This document shows, in pieces, positions 15,984 to 24,261 of a stretch of 27,772 bases of DNA. The stretch spans positions 1-27,772 of the forward strand of contig SLGA01000030.1 of assembly GCA_007123985.1 (NCBI GenBank), in the 5' to 3' direction. The position numbers and the translations under genes were made by a program. The notes under the pieces were generated by a model. It was not told where the DNA came from and did not search any database. It was given only the letters and a program-made list of their open reading frames with translations. This stretch comes from Balneolaceae bacterium (lineage in GTDB: Bacteria; Bacteroidota; Rhodothermia; Balneolales; Balneolaceae). Every line of letters starts with the position of its first letter. Within the stretch, counting starts at the first letter, position 1.

Positions 15984-16849
15984 AAATATCAATCATTGCC
16001 AATCCTGAAAAATACTCTATTCAGGAGCCCTTTTTCAATGTTATAAAATGGTGCAATGCCAATAGCAAAACTCTTTTGCTGCACAAAAAAATTGCTCACT
16101 ATTTTCCTGAAGCCGTAAAAGAGCCCTCCGTACGGATTGTTGAAGATGAAAAAAGTTCTGTATCAGCTGCTGATGTTGTTATTGCCATTGGCGGTGACGG
16201 TACGATGCTGCACACGGCTCATATTGTAAAAGAGTTCAAAACACCTGTGCTGGGTATCAACACGGGTAAACTTGGTTTTATGGCAAACGTGCAGCCCACA
16301 GATATTGATACTGCACTTAATCATGTAGCAGAGGGTAATTACATTATCGATAACCGCCACATGCTTCGCGCAACTGCCGGCAACAAAAATCACTATTTCG
16401 CTCTCAACGAATTCCTTTTTTCAAAAAAAGATAGCTCGTCCATGATAACGCTGGAGGTGGAATATGATGGTGAATTGATCAACAACTACTGGGCAGATGG
16501 CCTAATCATCTCATCACCAACCGGCTCTACAGCCTACAATTTATCGGCAGGCGGCCCCATTGTACTGCCAAACACGCCTGTAGTGGTTCTAACGCCCATA
16601 AATCCACATACACTCACAACCCGCCCGCTTGTACTGCCATCTGACCGTATGATAACAGTTCGGGCCGGCAACAGCAGTGATAACGTACTTTTTTCCTACG
16701 ATGGAATCGTACTTCCTCACAACAGTAAACTTGACATCAACATAATTCAGAGCGATTTTTCAGTATACCTTATTCAACTTCCCGAACAGAACTATTTTGA
16801 GACTTTGAGAAACAAACTGATGTGGGGACTGGATAAGCGAAAAATTTAA
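15980..16849 (+). CDS. nadK: NAD kinase
   Basis: Phosphorylates NAD to NADP using ATP (or polyphosphate) in the cytoplasm. The 289-residue protein contains the diagnostic GGDGT motif (71-75, in VVIAIGGDGTMLHTA), GINTGKLGFM, the NE of ALNEFLF, and SPTGSTAYNLSAGGPIV, all in the normal order and spacing. Its ATG at 15980 shares bases with the TGA of the preceding lipoprotein gene (ATGA overlap), so translation is probably coupled. Mdh follows after a 126-nt gap. Confidence 0.96.
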   Translation: MKISIIANPEKYSIQEPFFNVIKWCNANSKTLLLHKKIAHYFPEAVKEPSVRIVEDEKSSVSAADVVIAIGGDGTMLHTAHIVKEFKTPVLGINTGKLGFMANVQPTDIDTALNHVAEGNYIIDNRHMLRATAGNKNHYFALNEFLFSKKDSSSMITLEVEYDGELINNYWADGLIISSPTGSTAYNLSAGGPIVLPNTPVVVLTPINPHTLTTRPLVLPSDRMITVRAGNSSDNVLFSYDGIVLPHNSKLDINIIQSDFSVYLIQLPEQNYFETLRNKLMWGLDKRKI

Positions 16850-16975
16850 TTCATTACAAATCCCGAAAAAACAGGGCATCCAAATTGCCCGGCAGGTGAT
16901 TTGAAAAAAGAGATAATCACGGGCTGAATCATTTTCGGAGACAACTAACAAAACAAACAAATAAATAATAAAATC

Positions 16976-17932
16976 ATGAAAGTAACAGTAGTAGGGGCAG
17001 GAGGAAATGTAGGCGCAACCACCGCATTTGCCATTGCCGAAAGAGACTATGCCAAAGAAGTTGTTATGGTTGATATTGAAAGAAAAGAGGGAGATAAAAC
17101 ATTTTATCCATCAAAAGGACGGGGCCTCGATATGTGGCAGACCGCACCCATTCAAAGCTTCGATACACGCCTTACCGGCACCGTTGATTACAAAGACACA
17201 GCCAATTCGGATGTGTGTGTAATTACTGCAGGTATACCGCGAAAGCCCGGCATGAGCCGTGACGATCTGCTCTCGATCAATGGAAACATTGTGAAAAGTG
17301 TAACCGAACAACTTGTAAAATATTCACCGGATACTATCATCATTGTGGTTTCAAACCCGCTTGATGTAATGACCTATGTAGCACACGCAGCAAGTAACCT
17401 TGATTCCAAAAAAGTGATGGGAATGGCAGGAATACTTGATACAGCGCGATACAGAGCCTTTTTGGCTGAAGCACTCGATGTATCTCCGAAAGATATCCAG
17501 GCAATGCTGATGGGCGGCCACGGCGACACGATGGTTCCGCTGCCAAGATATACCACAGTTTCCGGGATTCCGGTTACCCAACTGATTGATGATGCCACAC
17601 TAAACGACATCGTAGAACGCACGAAAAAAGGCGGAGGCGAGCTTGTTGGCCTGATGGGCACCTCAGCATGGTACGCGCCCGGTACGGCCGCTGCGCAGAT
17701 GGTAGAGGCAATAATGCTCGATCAAAATCGTATCTTCCCATGTGCAGCCTACTGTGATGGCGAGTTTGGCATCAGCGACTTGTTTATCGGCGTGCCGGTT
17801 AAACTTGGCAAAGGCGGCATCAAGGAGATTGTGGAAATTGAACTTGATGAGCACGAAACGAAACTCTTAAGAGCATCAGAAACAGCTGTTCGTTCAACAC
17901 TGGACGACTTCAAAAAGCTGATGGATAACTAA
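16976..17932 (+). CDS. mdh: Malate dehydrogenase (LDH-like type)
   Basis: Interconverts malate and oxaloacetate with NAD in the TCA cycle. The 318-residue protein has the substrate loop GIPRKPGMSRDD (Arg89, Arg95), the catalytic pair His182 (GGHGDTMVPL) and Asp155 (GILDTARYR), and Asp33 at the end of strand 2, which favours NAD. Arg89 in the specificity loop supports malate over lactate. The glycine loop is VGAGGNVGAT, one residue longer than the usual GAGNVG of this group, and there is an extra segment KEGDKTFYPSKG (37-48) after strand 2. The rest strongly resembles Salinibacter-type Mdh. A strong terminator follows the stop, so it is the last gene of its transcript. Confidence 0.95.
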   Translation: MKVTVVGAGGNVGATTAFAIAERDYAKEVVMVDIERKEGDKTFYPSKGRGLDMWQTAPIQSFDTRLTGTVDYKDTANSDVCVITAGIPRKPGMSRDDLLSINGNIVKSVTEQLVKYSPDTIIIVVSNPLDVMTYVAHAASNLDSKKVMGMAGILDTARYRAFLAEALDVSPKDIQAMLMGGHGDTMVPLPRYTTVSGIPVTQLIDDATLNDIVERTKKGGGELVGLMGTSAWYAPGTAAAQMVEAIMLDQNRIFPCAAYCDGEFGISDLFIGVPVKLGKGGIKEIVEIELDEHETKLLRASETAVRSTLDDFKKLMDN

Positions 17933-17975
17933 ACCGCAAAAAACGAAGACAAGGCTCTTCACTACTTGCAATTTT

Positions 17976-18011
17976 AAGCCTCAATCCGTTTCGCGGGTTG
18001 AGGCTTTTTTT
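17976..18011 (+). terminator. Intrinsic terminator downstream of mdh
   Basis: A perfect 9-bp stem, AAGCCTCAA (17976-17984) with TTGAGGCTT (17998-18006), is followed by an unbroken T run to 18011. The loop can also form a short CCG/CGG inner pairing. It sits between the convergent mdh and rluA-family genes; its T run overlaps the last codon position of the latter. Confidence 0.88.
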
Positions 18012-18942
18012 ATGAACTGTTTTTAAAAAGTTCATGCCATTCATCCGGAATCTCAATTGCCTCATCAATACCGTACTCTGTAATTTTAAGCGCGGAACTT
18101 TGTAAAAATACGGAATGATTCTGCAGACGTTTTCCGCTGCTGTCTCCGTTTGGGCCATAGATAGGATCATTCAGAATGGGCAAACCCGCCTCTCTTAGAT
18201 GAAGACGAATTTGATGTGTTCTGCCGGTTACAGGTTTACATTTTACAATACTTTTGCCGCCATCGGTGCATACAGATTCAAGAATGGTTTCGGCCGGTTT
18301 AGCACCGGGCAGATTGTCGCCGCATTCGAAAACAAACCCCTTCTTTCGCCTGATTGAAGCCTGTACGGTGATGCTTTCTTTCAGAGATCCTTTTACAAGC
18401 GCGTAATACCACTTCTCTACTTTGTTTGATGAAAAGGCAATCTGAAACCGATTTGCTGTTTCCTTATTTCTGGATAACAGAACCAGCCCTGATGTAACTG
18501 AATCGAGGCGATGCACAATGCTGAGATTGGTGTACCCGGCTTTTTCCAGGATATAGGTGAGGGTATTTTTATAGTACCTGCCACCCTGGTGCATTGGCAT
18601 GGGTGCCGGCTTAAAAGCAATCACCCAGTTTTCAGATACTCTGATGATTTGCACATCATTGGGTACGGATGGCTCTTTTACAGCAGGTGTATGATGATAT
18701 ATAATCTGATTTGATTTCAGTACTGAATCAGGTCCGGCGGCACCATCATCAAACCAAACCCACTTCTTCTCGATTCTTCGCAACCACTCCTCAGAAGAAA
18801 CAAAAGAAAAGCGTTCCGTGAGAAAACTGACAAGTGGTTTACCGGCATCTTTCGGCTTTACGAGGAGTGTTCTGGTTAGCGGGTAGGGCTCAACGATTCT
18901 CGCGTTACTGCTTTTGTAAATCACGCTCTTTAAAACTGTCAT
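18010..18942 (-). CDS. RluA-family pseudouridine synthase
   Basis: Converts specific uridines to pseudouridine in rRNA or tRNA. From ATG 18942 it has 310 residues. The N-terminal part (about 25-80) looks like an S4-type RNA-binding domain. The catalytic motif is HRLDSVTSGLVLLSR with nucleophile Asp147, and the C-terminal KPVTGRTHQIRLHL block is standard. The frame is open further upstream, but that lies inside the coding part of trhO and does not look like RluA, so the start is ATG 18942 (38-nt overlap with trhO) or GTG 18924. The target position cannot be told from sequence. Confidence 0.87.
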   Translation of the reverse strand: MTVLKSVIYKSSNARIVEPYPLTRTLLVKPKDAGKPLVSFLTERFSFVSSEEWLRRIEKKWVWFDDGAAGPDSVLKSNQIIYHHTPAVKEPSVPNDVQIIRVSENWVIAFKPAPMPMHQGGRYYKNTLTYILEKAGYTNLSIVHRLDSVTSGLVLLSRNKETANRFQIAFSSNKVEKWYYALVKGSLKESITVQASIRRKKGFVFECGDNLPGAKPAETILESVCTDGGKSIVKCKPVTGRTHQIRLHLREAGLPILNDPIYGPNGDSSGKRLQNHSVFLQSSALKITEYGIDEAIEIPDEWHELFKNSS

Positions 18943-19867
18943 CAAAATAGTTGTACCATTTTCGGAATGGCCTGAATGCATCATCGGGATCGAACGGGCG
19001 CCGGAATTCACTTTCTTTGCACTCCTCGCAGCAGCATCCTTCCATGATGTGCGCACCCTCTTCGGAGCATACAAAAAGTTTATTGCACTCCATATTAGCA
19101 CAGTTAATATAACTGTCGGCCGGTTTACCGGTTATCTCGCAATAGGAAACCGGTTCAAGACTCTCTTTATTCACCGGTACCACAAGGCGGTCATCAAACA
19201 CAAAACACTTTCCTTTAAAGTATTTGCCGCCCTCTTCCTTACCGTAAGTTAGAATCCCGCCATGAAGCTGATTTACGTCATCCCAGCCTTTTTTCTTCAT
19301 CAACACAGAGAATTTCTCACATCGTATTCCCCCGGTACAGTACATCAGCACTTTTTTATCTTTTGGTATCTCTTTTTCAGCCTCATTCAGCCACCCGGGA
19401 AAATCATAAAAATTCTCTACATCGGGTTTGATGGCATCCTCAAAATGCCCAACGCGCGATTCGTAATTATTTCGAACATCAATCACTACAAAATCATCTT
19501 CTTTATCGAACACTTCTCTCCACTCTCTGGGTGAGAGGTAATTGCCTCCATATTTTGGGTTCAGGCCATCCTCGTAGATCGCCACAATCTCTTTTCTCAC
19601 TTTACAAATAAGTTTGGCAAATGGTATCTCATCGCACTCATCGGTCTTAAACTCGGTATCCTCAAAACCCGGCAGGCTCCATAGATATTCTTTATACTCC
19701 TTCATCTGCTGCGCAGTGCCGGCAAGCGTACCGTTAATTCCCTCTTCCCCGATGTAAACTCGCCCTTTTACTTGTAGGTTCTGCATGAATGTTTTGTGAG
19801 TTTTGCAGAACTCTTTGGGGTCCTCAATGGGTGAAAAGTTGTAGTAAAGTATTACTTCGTATATCAT
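18905..19867 (-). CDS. trhO: tRNA uridine(34) hydroxylase, rhodanese family
   Basis: A 320-residue protein of the TrhO (YceA) family, which makes 5-hydroxyuridine at the wobble position of certain tRNAs with oxygen. The N-terminal ferredoxin-like domain contains GRVYIGEEGINGTLAG (35-50). The rhodanese domain (about 120-215) has the active-site loop MYCTGGIRCEK with Cys177 and Cys183. The C-terminal region is cysteine-rich (CANMECNKLFVC, then EGCCCEEC), as is usual in the family. Its 3' end overlaps the start of the rluA-family gene. It is divergent from the T9SS protease gene, with a 103-nt intergenic region. Confidence 0.93.
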   Translation of the reverse strand: MIYEVILYYNFSPIEDPKEFCKTHKTFMQNLQVKGRVYIGEEGINGTLAGTAQQMKEYKEYLWSLPGFEDTEFKTDECDEIPFAKLICKVRKEIVAIYEDGLNPKYGGNYLSPREWREVFDKEDDFVVIDVRNNYESRVGHFEDAIKPDVENFYDFPGWLNEAEKEIPKDKKVLMYCTGGIRCEKFSVLMKKKGWDDVNQLHGGILTYGKEEGGKYFKGKCFVFDDRLVVPVNKESLEPVSYCEITGKPADSYINCANMECNKLFVCSEEGAHIMEGCCCEECKESEFRRPFDPDDAFRPFRKWYNYFDDSFKERDLQKQ

Positions 19868-19900
19868 GTTGTTTTGTAAAAAGACGTTTTCATAAAAGTA

Positions 19901-19913
19901 TTCGTTAAACGAA
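19901..19913. promoter_or_regulatory. 13-bp perfect inverted repeat between trhO and the protease gene
   Basis: TTCGTT and AACGAA flank a single central base (TTCGTTAAACGAA). It lies 33 nt before the trhO ATG and 57 nt before the protease ATG in a 103-nt divergent intergenic region, a natural place for an operator. On the minus strand TACTTTTA just downstream resembles a -7 element. No cognate regulator is in the window. Confidence 0.3.
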
Positions 19914-19970
19914 CTGCGAATTCATAATTTACGGCGATTTTCAACAAATTTTAAACTCCCTGAGAACCTG

Positions 19971-21755
19971 ATGAGACTCTTTTTTGCGCCCATTGCTAAA
20001 CTTCTGTATTTCTTTTGCATAGGCTTGATTCCATTTTCAGCTGTCTCTCAGCATTCGCTGCATGTTCACACAGCAGGAGATCATCCGTCAATCCGCGCTA
20101 TCGATACAGCTTTTCACAATGGAGAACTTTCTGTTGATGAAGCTATCCTTCAAAAAGTTTATGCAGGCCTTAAACCGGAACGGCTCGATGCGCGCTTTAT
20201 GCCTGAAGATGATATAATCATAAAATGCCTTACGCCATTAATGGCGGCGTACAGTAATCAGAAAGAGAAACTGGCTCCATCTACCATTCATGAAATCAAT
20301 TCGATTTTAACGGAAGTTCAGGCAACATCACAACAAACTCAGCAGCACTTATCACCATCCGGTAATTTTTTATTGATTTATGATACAGAAGGAGTACATG
20401 CTGTACCAACAGAGGACAGTAACGGCTCAGGAGTCCCTGATTATATTGAGCATGCCGCGTTTGCTGCAGATTCATCTTACAGGCATCAAATCGAAACACT
20501 TGGCTTTCGTGATTTTCTTCAGGAAGAGCCGTATGAAATTTATTTCAGAAACATCAACTCATACGGGCGTACAACTTCATTGGGTGGCACTACCACATTT
20601 ATCACCGTTCACAGCACATTTCAACCTAACTTCCCGCCAAATACTCATCCCGAAGGCGATGTGATTGGCGCGCTTTATGCTACCATTTCCCATGAAATAA
20701 AACATGCCAGCCAATTCGCAACAAACCGCTGGCAGGGTGATTCGGGCAGTTTCAACTGGATTGAGATGGATGCAACCCTTATGGAAGATGTGGTTTTTCC
20801 CAATGTGAATGATTATTACAACTACATAAAAAGCGGCTTTGAGGGGTCTAATCCAAACAACCGATCTATCTTTGGAAATCCGCAAAACGCCACTCCAGGT
20901 GCCTACTGGCATGTTAGCTGGATGATCTATTTCTATGAACAGTTTGGTGGCGAATTTTTTGCTGACGTATGGAGGGAATTTATTGAAGACCGCCAGCTGC
21001 CCATGTTCGATGCCATGCAGCGGCAATTACTGCCTCTTGACACCAGTATTGAACGCGAACACCTTAAAAACCACATGTGGCACATGGCATCCGGGCCCGA
21101 AAAGGCTCCTGCCGATTTTGGATTTCGAGATCGTATCAACTATCCGAACTCATCATTTTCCCAATCGTTAGCCTTCACACCAGACAGCCTCAGCTCGTTA
21201 TTTCTTCAGCCAATGGCTGCTACGTATGTAGATGTGCAGCCATCTAACGTAAATCTTGGCCAGCCGGCAATACGGGTACAGTCGGACGTGCCTGGTGTTT
21301 TAGTTGGTGTTCTGGGTTATTTCAGGGATGGCAGTACCGACTTTCAGCTGAGCTCCAATCCCAATACCGTCTCGCAAATCATACAAACCACCTGGTCGTG
21401 GTCTAGCCTTGTAGATATGAGTATTGCCATTGTTAACACCAATCGCGAAGAGCGAGCTGAATACAATCTGGTTGTAACTTCTGTACTGCCCGAGGAAGAT
21501 TCAATTTCACAAAATTATCCCAATCCGTTCAACTCTTCCACAAACATTACGTTCTCACTTACTGAGAACAAAAACGTTCGTGTTGATGTGCATGATTCTG
21601 CAGGCAGAAAAATTCAGACCCTGGTAAACGAACCACTCAATCAGGGTTTTCACTCGATTCAGTTTAATGGAAGCGGGCTTGCTTCCGGTGTCTATTTTTA
21701 CAGAATTATCACCGATCAGAATGTAACTACCCGAAAAATGGTCCTGTTGAAATAG
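19971..21755 (+). CDS. Secreted putative metalloprotease with T9SS type A sorting domain
   Basis: A 594-residue exported protein. A Sec signal peptide (about 1-26, ending near SAVSQ) leads it. The zinc motif is HEIKH (241-245), and the likely third ligand is Glu265 in NWIEMDATLMED, a 19-residue spacing of the gluzincin kind. This arrangement resembles the MXAN_6640-type putative metalloproteases. The C terminus (about 505-594) is a type IX secretion sorting domain: ISQNYPNPFN, then ITFSL, DSAGRKIQTLV, GVYFYRI and KMVLLK. The protein is thus expected to cross the outer membrane and be released or attached to the surface. It ends 4 nt from the convergent hemW gene, with no terminator visible in between. 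Protease activity is inferred from the motif only. Confidence 0.82.
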   Translation: MRLFFAPIAKLLYFFCIGLIPFSAVSQHSLHVHTAGDHPSIRAIDTAFHNGELSVDEAILQKVYAGLKPERLDARFMPEDDIIIKCLTPLMAAYSNQKEKLAPSTIHEINSILTEVQATSQQTQQHLSPSGNFLLIYDTEGVHAVPTEDSNGSGVPDYIEHAAFAADSSYRHQIETLGFRDFLQEEPYEIYFRNINSYGRTTSLGGTTTFITVHSTFQPNFPPNTHPEGDVIGALYATISHEIKHASQFATNRWQGDSGSFNWIEMDATLMEDVVFPNVNDYYNYIKSGFEGSNPNNRSIFGNPQNATPGAYWHVSWMIYFYEQFGGEFFADVWREFIEDRQLPMFDAMQRQLLPLDTSIEREHLKNHMWHMASGPEKAPADFGFRDRINYPNSSFSQSLAFTPDSLSSLFLQPMAATYVDVQPSNVNLGQPAIRVQSDVPGVLVGVLGYFRDGSTDFQLSSNPNTVSQIIQTTWSWSSLVDMSIAIVNTNREERAEYNLVVTSVLPEEDSISQNYPNPFNSSTNITFSLTENKNVRVDVHDSAGRKIQTLVNEPLNQGFHSIQFNGSGLASGVYFYRIITDQNVTTRKMVLLK

Positions 21756-21759
21756 ATTT

Positions 21760-22902
21760 TTAGTCACCCTTGCTCAAAAGATCTACAACCAACATATCTG
21801 ATAGTTTAAGCCCTGCGGTAGTTAGCTTTAGGTTCCCGTTTTTAAAAGTAAGCATCTCTTTCTCTTCCTGAAGATCAATCCACTCAAGCTGTTTTTCACT
21901 GAATTTAAACTGATAGCTCTTTTGAAGGTTATCTTCCGAAATGCCCTTAACCATTCTCAGGCCGAGCATAATTCGCTCTTCTGCAAGAGTTCTCTTATCG
22001 AGTAGTTCAATTTCATCTGTAAATTCATCCGGCTTTTTTTCGATGTATTGTTTTATATCAGGTTTGTTTTTCCAGCGCTTTGCTTCATGTCCATCACGCC
22101 AAAAAGAGTGCGCGGATGGACCAAACCCGAGATAATTTTCATGTGTCCAATAGCTGCTGTTATGAACAGCCTCTTTTCCCGGTTTTGCAAAGTTGCTTAC
22201 TTCGTACTGAAAAATTCCGGCACTGCCAAGCAATGTGTGCACCAAATCAAAATGTGCGGCTACTTCTTCATCATCGGGTGGGGTTATACGTCCGAGATCA
22301 ACCTGCCTGCCAAGCCGGGTTTTTGGCTCAACTGTTAATGAATACGCTGAAATGTGTGGGGGATTAAATGCCAGAAGTTGTTCGATGTCGGCTTTTAGCA
22401 TGGCGGGAGTCTGGCCGGGATTCCCATAAATCAGGTCAGCGGTAAATGCTGGGAAATCTTCTTTTTTAAGCAGATCAAGTGCGTTGAGAGCTTCTTCACG
22501 GGAGTGAGCTCTGTGCATAAACGTGAGAATTTCTTCCTGGAATGATTGCACGCCCATACTTGCCCGGTTTACTCCGAGTTTACGAATCATATTGAGATAA
22601 TCCGCCGTAACATCATCCGGATTAAGTTCCATAGTTACTTCAACCGGGTCAAGCTTAAACACTTCATCCAAAGCAGTGAAAATTGAGGTAAGCTGCTTCT
22701 CATTCAGAAGTGAGGGTGTACCACCACCAAGATAGACTGAAGTAATAATCTCAGAAGTATAGGGTGTCTCTTTATAGGCGTATATCTCTTTTAAAAGTGC
22801 CTCAAGAAACGGTTCGCGGAGCTGCTGCCTGGTAAGGAAATAAAAATCACAATAACTGCAGGCCTGTTTACAAAATGGAATATGGATATAAATACCTGCC
22901 AA
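21760..22902 (-). CDS. hemW: Radical SAM heme chaperone HemW
   Basis: A 380-residue radical SAM protein of the HemN/HemW group. The cluster motif CKQACSYCDF (Cys11, Cys15, Cys18) comes immediately after IYIHIPF, with SVYLGGGTPSLL further on. The shorter N terminus and overall length match HemW, which inserts heme into respiratory proteins, rather than the oxygen-independent coproporphyrinogen oxidase HemN. The start is a TTG at 22902. A TAA in the same frame only two codons earlier, which is the stop of the upstream gene, leaves no alternative ATG, GTG or TTG that keeps the CxxxCxxC region. The 6-nt gap indicates cotranscription with the carbonic-anhydrase-like gene. Confidence 0.9.
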   Translation of the reverse strand: MAGIYIHIPFCKQACSYCDFYFLTRQQLREPFLEALLKEIYAYKETPYTSEIITSVYLGGGTPSLLNEKQLTSIFTALDEVFKLDPVEVTMELNPDDVTADYLNMIRKLGVNRASMGVQSFQEEILTFMHRAHSREEALNALDLLKKEDFPAFTADLIYGNPGQTPAMLKADIEQLLAFNPPHISAYSLTVEPKTRLGRQVDLGRITPPDDEEVAAHFDLVHTLLGSAGIFQYEVSNFAKPGKEAVHNSSYWTHENYLGFGPSAHSFWRDGHEAKRWKNKPDIKQYIEKKPDEFTDEIELLDKRTLAEERIMLGLRMVKGISEDNLQKSYQFKFSEKQLEWIDLQEEKEMLTFKNGNLKLTTAGLKLSDMLVVDLLSKGD

Positions 22903-22908
22903 AACAGC

Positions 22909-23460
22909 TTATTCTGCTTTAGGCGGATAAAACGGGTTTTCGTCGTACTGATCTACCCGGCGATAGGTTCGCTGATACTTCACATAGTTTAAAGCATTTT
23001 GCCGGATCGACTCAATCTCATCCTGTGTAAGTTCCCTCACTTTTTTTGCGGGTACGCCCATATACATGTGGCCCGATTCGAGGCGTTTTCCCGGGGGTAC
23101 TACACATCCTGCAGCCACAATCACATCCGGTTCAATTACCACCCCATCGAGCACGGTGGCCTGAATACCTACCAGCACACGATCGTGAATGCTACATCCG
23201 TGTATGGTGGCGTTATGCCCGATGGAAACATCATTACCAATTTTTGTGGGGTTGGTTTGATTGGTTACATGTATACAGCAATTATCCTGAATATTGCATC
23301 GATCACCGATTTCAATCCAGTTTACATCGCCTCTGATGGTAACATTAAACCAGACAGAACTTTCATCACCAATTACAACCTCCCCGATAATATCAGCACT
23401 GGGTGCTATAAATACTGATTCGCTGAATTGAGGAGATTTATTTAGAAACTCGTAGATCAT
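22909..23460 (-). CDS. Gamma-carbonic anhydrase-like hexapeptide-repeat protein
   Basis: A left-handed beta-helix protein of the gamma-CA/YrdA/PaaY family, 183 residues from ATG 23460. Repeats of the isoleucine-hexapeptide type run through about residues 20-140. The three metal histidines are visible: His64 (CIHVT), His82 (IGHNA) and His87 (IHGC), and the surrounding IRGDVNWIEIGDRCNIQDN block is typical. It may hydrate CO2 or act on another small substrate; many family members have no measured carbonic anhydrase activity. An in-frame GTG at 23475 could add five residues, but it is inside the 3' arm of a terminator-like hairpin whose U-tract directly precedes the ATG. hemW follows after 6 nt. 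Confidence 0.88.
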   Translation of the reverse strand: MIYEFLNKSPQFSESVFIAPSADIIGEVVIGDESSVWFNVTIRGDVNWIEIGDRCNIQDNCCIHVTNQTNPTKIGNDVSIGHNATIHGCSIHDRVLVGIQATVLDGVVIEPDVIVAAGCVVPPGKRLESGHMYMGVPAKKVRELTQDEIESIRQNALNYVKYQRTYRRVDQYDENPFYPPKAE

Positions 23461-23503
23461 AAAAAGTGATGCCACAGGGTTGCAAAAACCGGAGTGGCAT
23501 CAC
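23461..23503 (-). terminator. Strong terminator-like hairpin abutting the next start codon
   Basis: On the minus strand GTGATGCCAC (23503-23494) pairs perfectly over 10 bp with GTGGCATCAC (23475-23466). The 18-nt loop can extend the pairing with GGTT/AACC. Five U residues (23465-23461) follow at once. It lies 28 nt after the dsbA-like stop, so it is a good terminator for that gene, but the U-tract is immediately followed by the ATG of the carbonic-anhydrase-like gene (23460). Confidence 0.75.
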
Positions 23504-23531
23504 ACCATGAAATTTATTTGTGATAACAGTT

Positions 23532-24158
23532 TTAGTTCGAACGGTACATGTATAGTTCAACAATCGATTTAAACTGCTCGAAAGATTGTGGATTCTGACG
23601 CAGTTTATGCCCATCAATAAAAAATGTGGGAGTAGCTGTTACTGTTCTGCGAATTCCTTCCTGGCGCTGATTTTCAACCCTCTCGCGAACCTCATCTGAT
23701 TCCAGATCTGCTAAAAACTGATCCATATCCAGCTCAAGCCGCTCCGCAAAATCTGTAAAATAACCCATAGCATCTGCTTGCTGGGGAGCCCATTCAGACT
23801 GGTATTCATAAAGCAGATTATGCATCTCGGTATATTTTCCTTGATTTCTTGCTGCTTCAACAACATGTGAAGCGAGCCTGCTGTGGGCAAAACCCGAGAG
23901 CGGAAAGTGGCGATACTCAATTTCAACCATGTCGCCAAACTCCTCTTTTATCATTTCCTGCATCGGTATATATGCCTTACAGGCAGGGCAGGAGTAGTCA
24001 CTGTAGTTCAATATGTGCACTTTTTGAGCTACCCGTTCTCCCTGAAAATTTGCTGACCCTGACTCTGAATTTCCAAAAACCCCGCCAAGGTAGAGTGCTG
24101 CTACGGCTACGATCACAAAAAGCACTACTGCAAAAATTTGTATTGAAAACTTATTCAT
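23532..24158 (-). CDS. Membrane-anchored DsbA-family thiol oxidoreductase
   Basis: A 208-residue protein with an N-terminal membrane anchor or uncleaved signal (about 7-26) and a periplasmic thioredoxin-fold domain. The redox motif is CPAC (Cys57-Cys60) in NYSDYSCPACKAYIP, and the cis-proline loop is TATPTFFIDG near the C terminus. The inserted helical part between them is typical of the DsbA/BdbD group. It probably forms or rearranges disulfides in exported proteins. No DsbB-like or VKOR partner gene is next to it here. A strong terminator-like hairpin lies 28 nt after its stop. Confidence 0.87.
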   Translation of the reverse strand: MNKFSIQIFAVVLFVIVAVAALYLGGVFGNSESGSANFQGERVAQKVHILNYSDYSCPACKAYIPMQEMIKEEFGDMVEIEYRHFPLSGFAHSRLASHVVEAARNQGKYTEMHNLLYEYQSEWAPQQADAMGYFTDFAERLELDMDQFLADLESDEVRERVENQRQEGIRRTVTATPTFFIDGHKLRQNPQSFEQFKSIVELYMYRSN

Positions 24159-24220
24159 TCTTCTGATGTTTAATGTTGATAGAAAGTATCTCTGAATTTA
24201 CCACTAAAAAATGTGAAAAT

Positions 24221-24261
24221 AAGCACCGACTTTAGAACAGCCTCCTGCCTAATTGGTGCTT
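24221..24261 (-). terminator. Possible terminator at the end of sufE
   Basis: On the minus strand AAGCACC (24261-24255) pairs with GGTGCTT (24227-24221), followed by ATTTTC. The 27-nt loop is long, and the 5' arm lies within the last codons of sufE, so this is only a candidate. Confidence 0.35.

Noticed and set aside
16874..16890. Minus-strand terminator (GGGCA/TGCCC stem followed by T6) between nadK and mdh
   Set aside because: The stem is only 5 bp, and no minus-strand gene reads into it; on the plus strand there is no T run. It probably has no role as a terminator.
18943..19101. Longer N terminus of the rluA-family protein
   Set aside because: This part is fully inside trhO coding sequence in another frame and has no RluA or S4 character.
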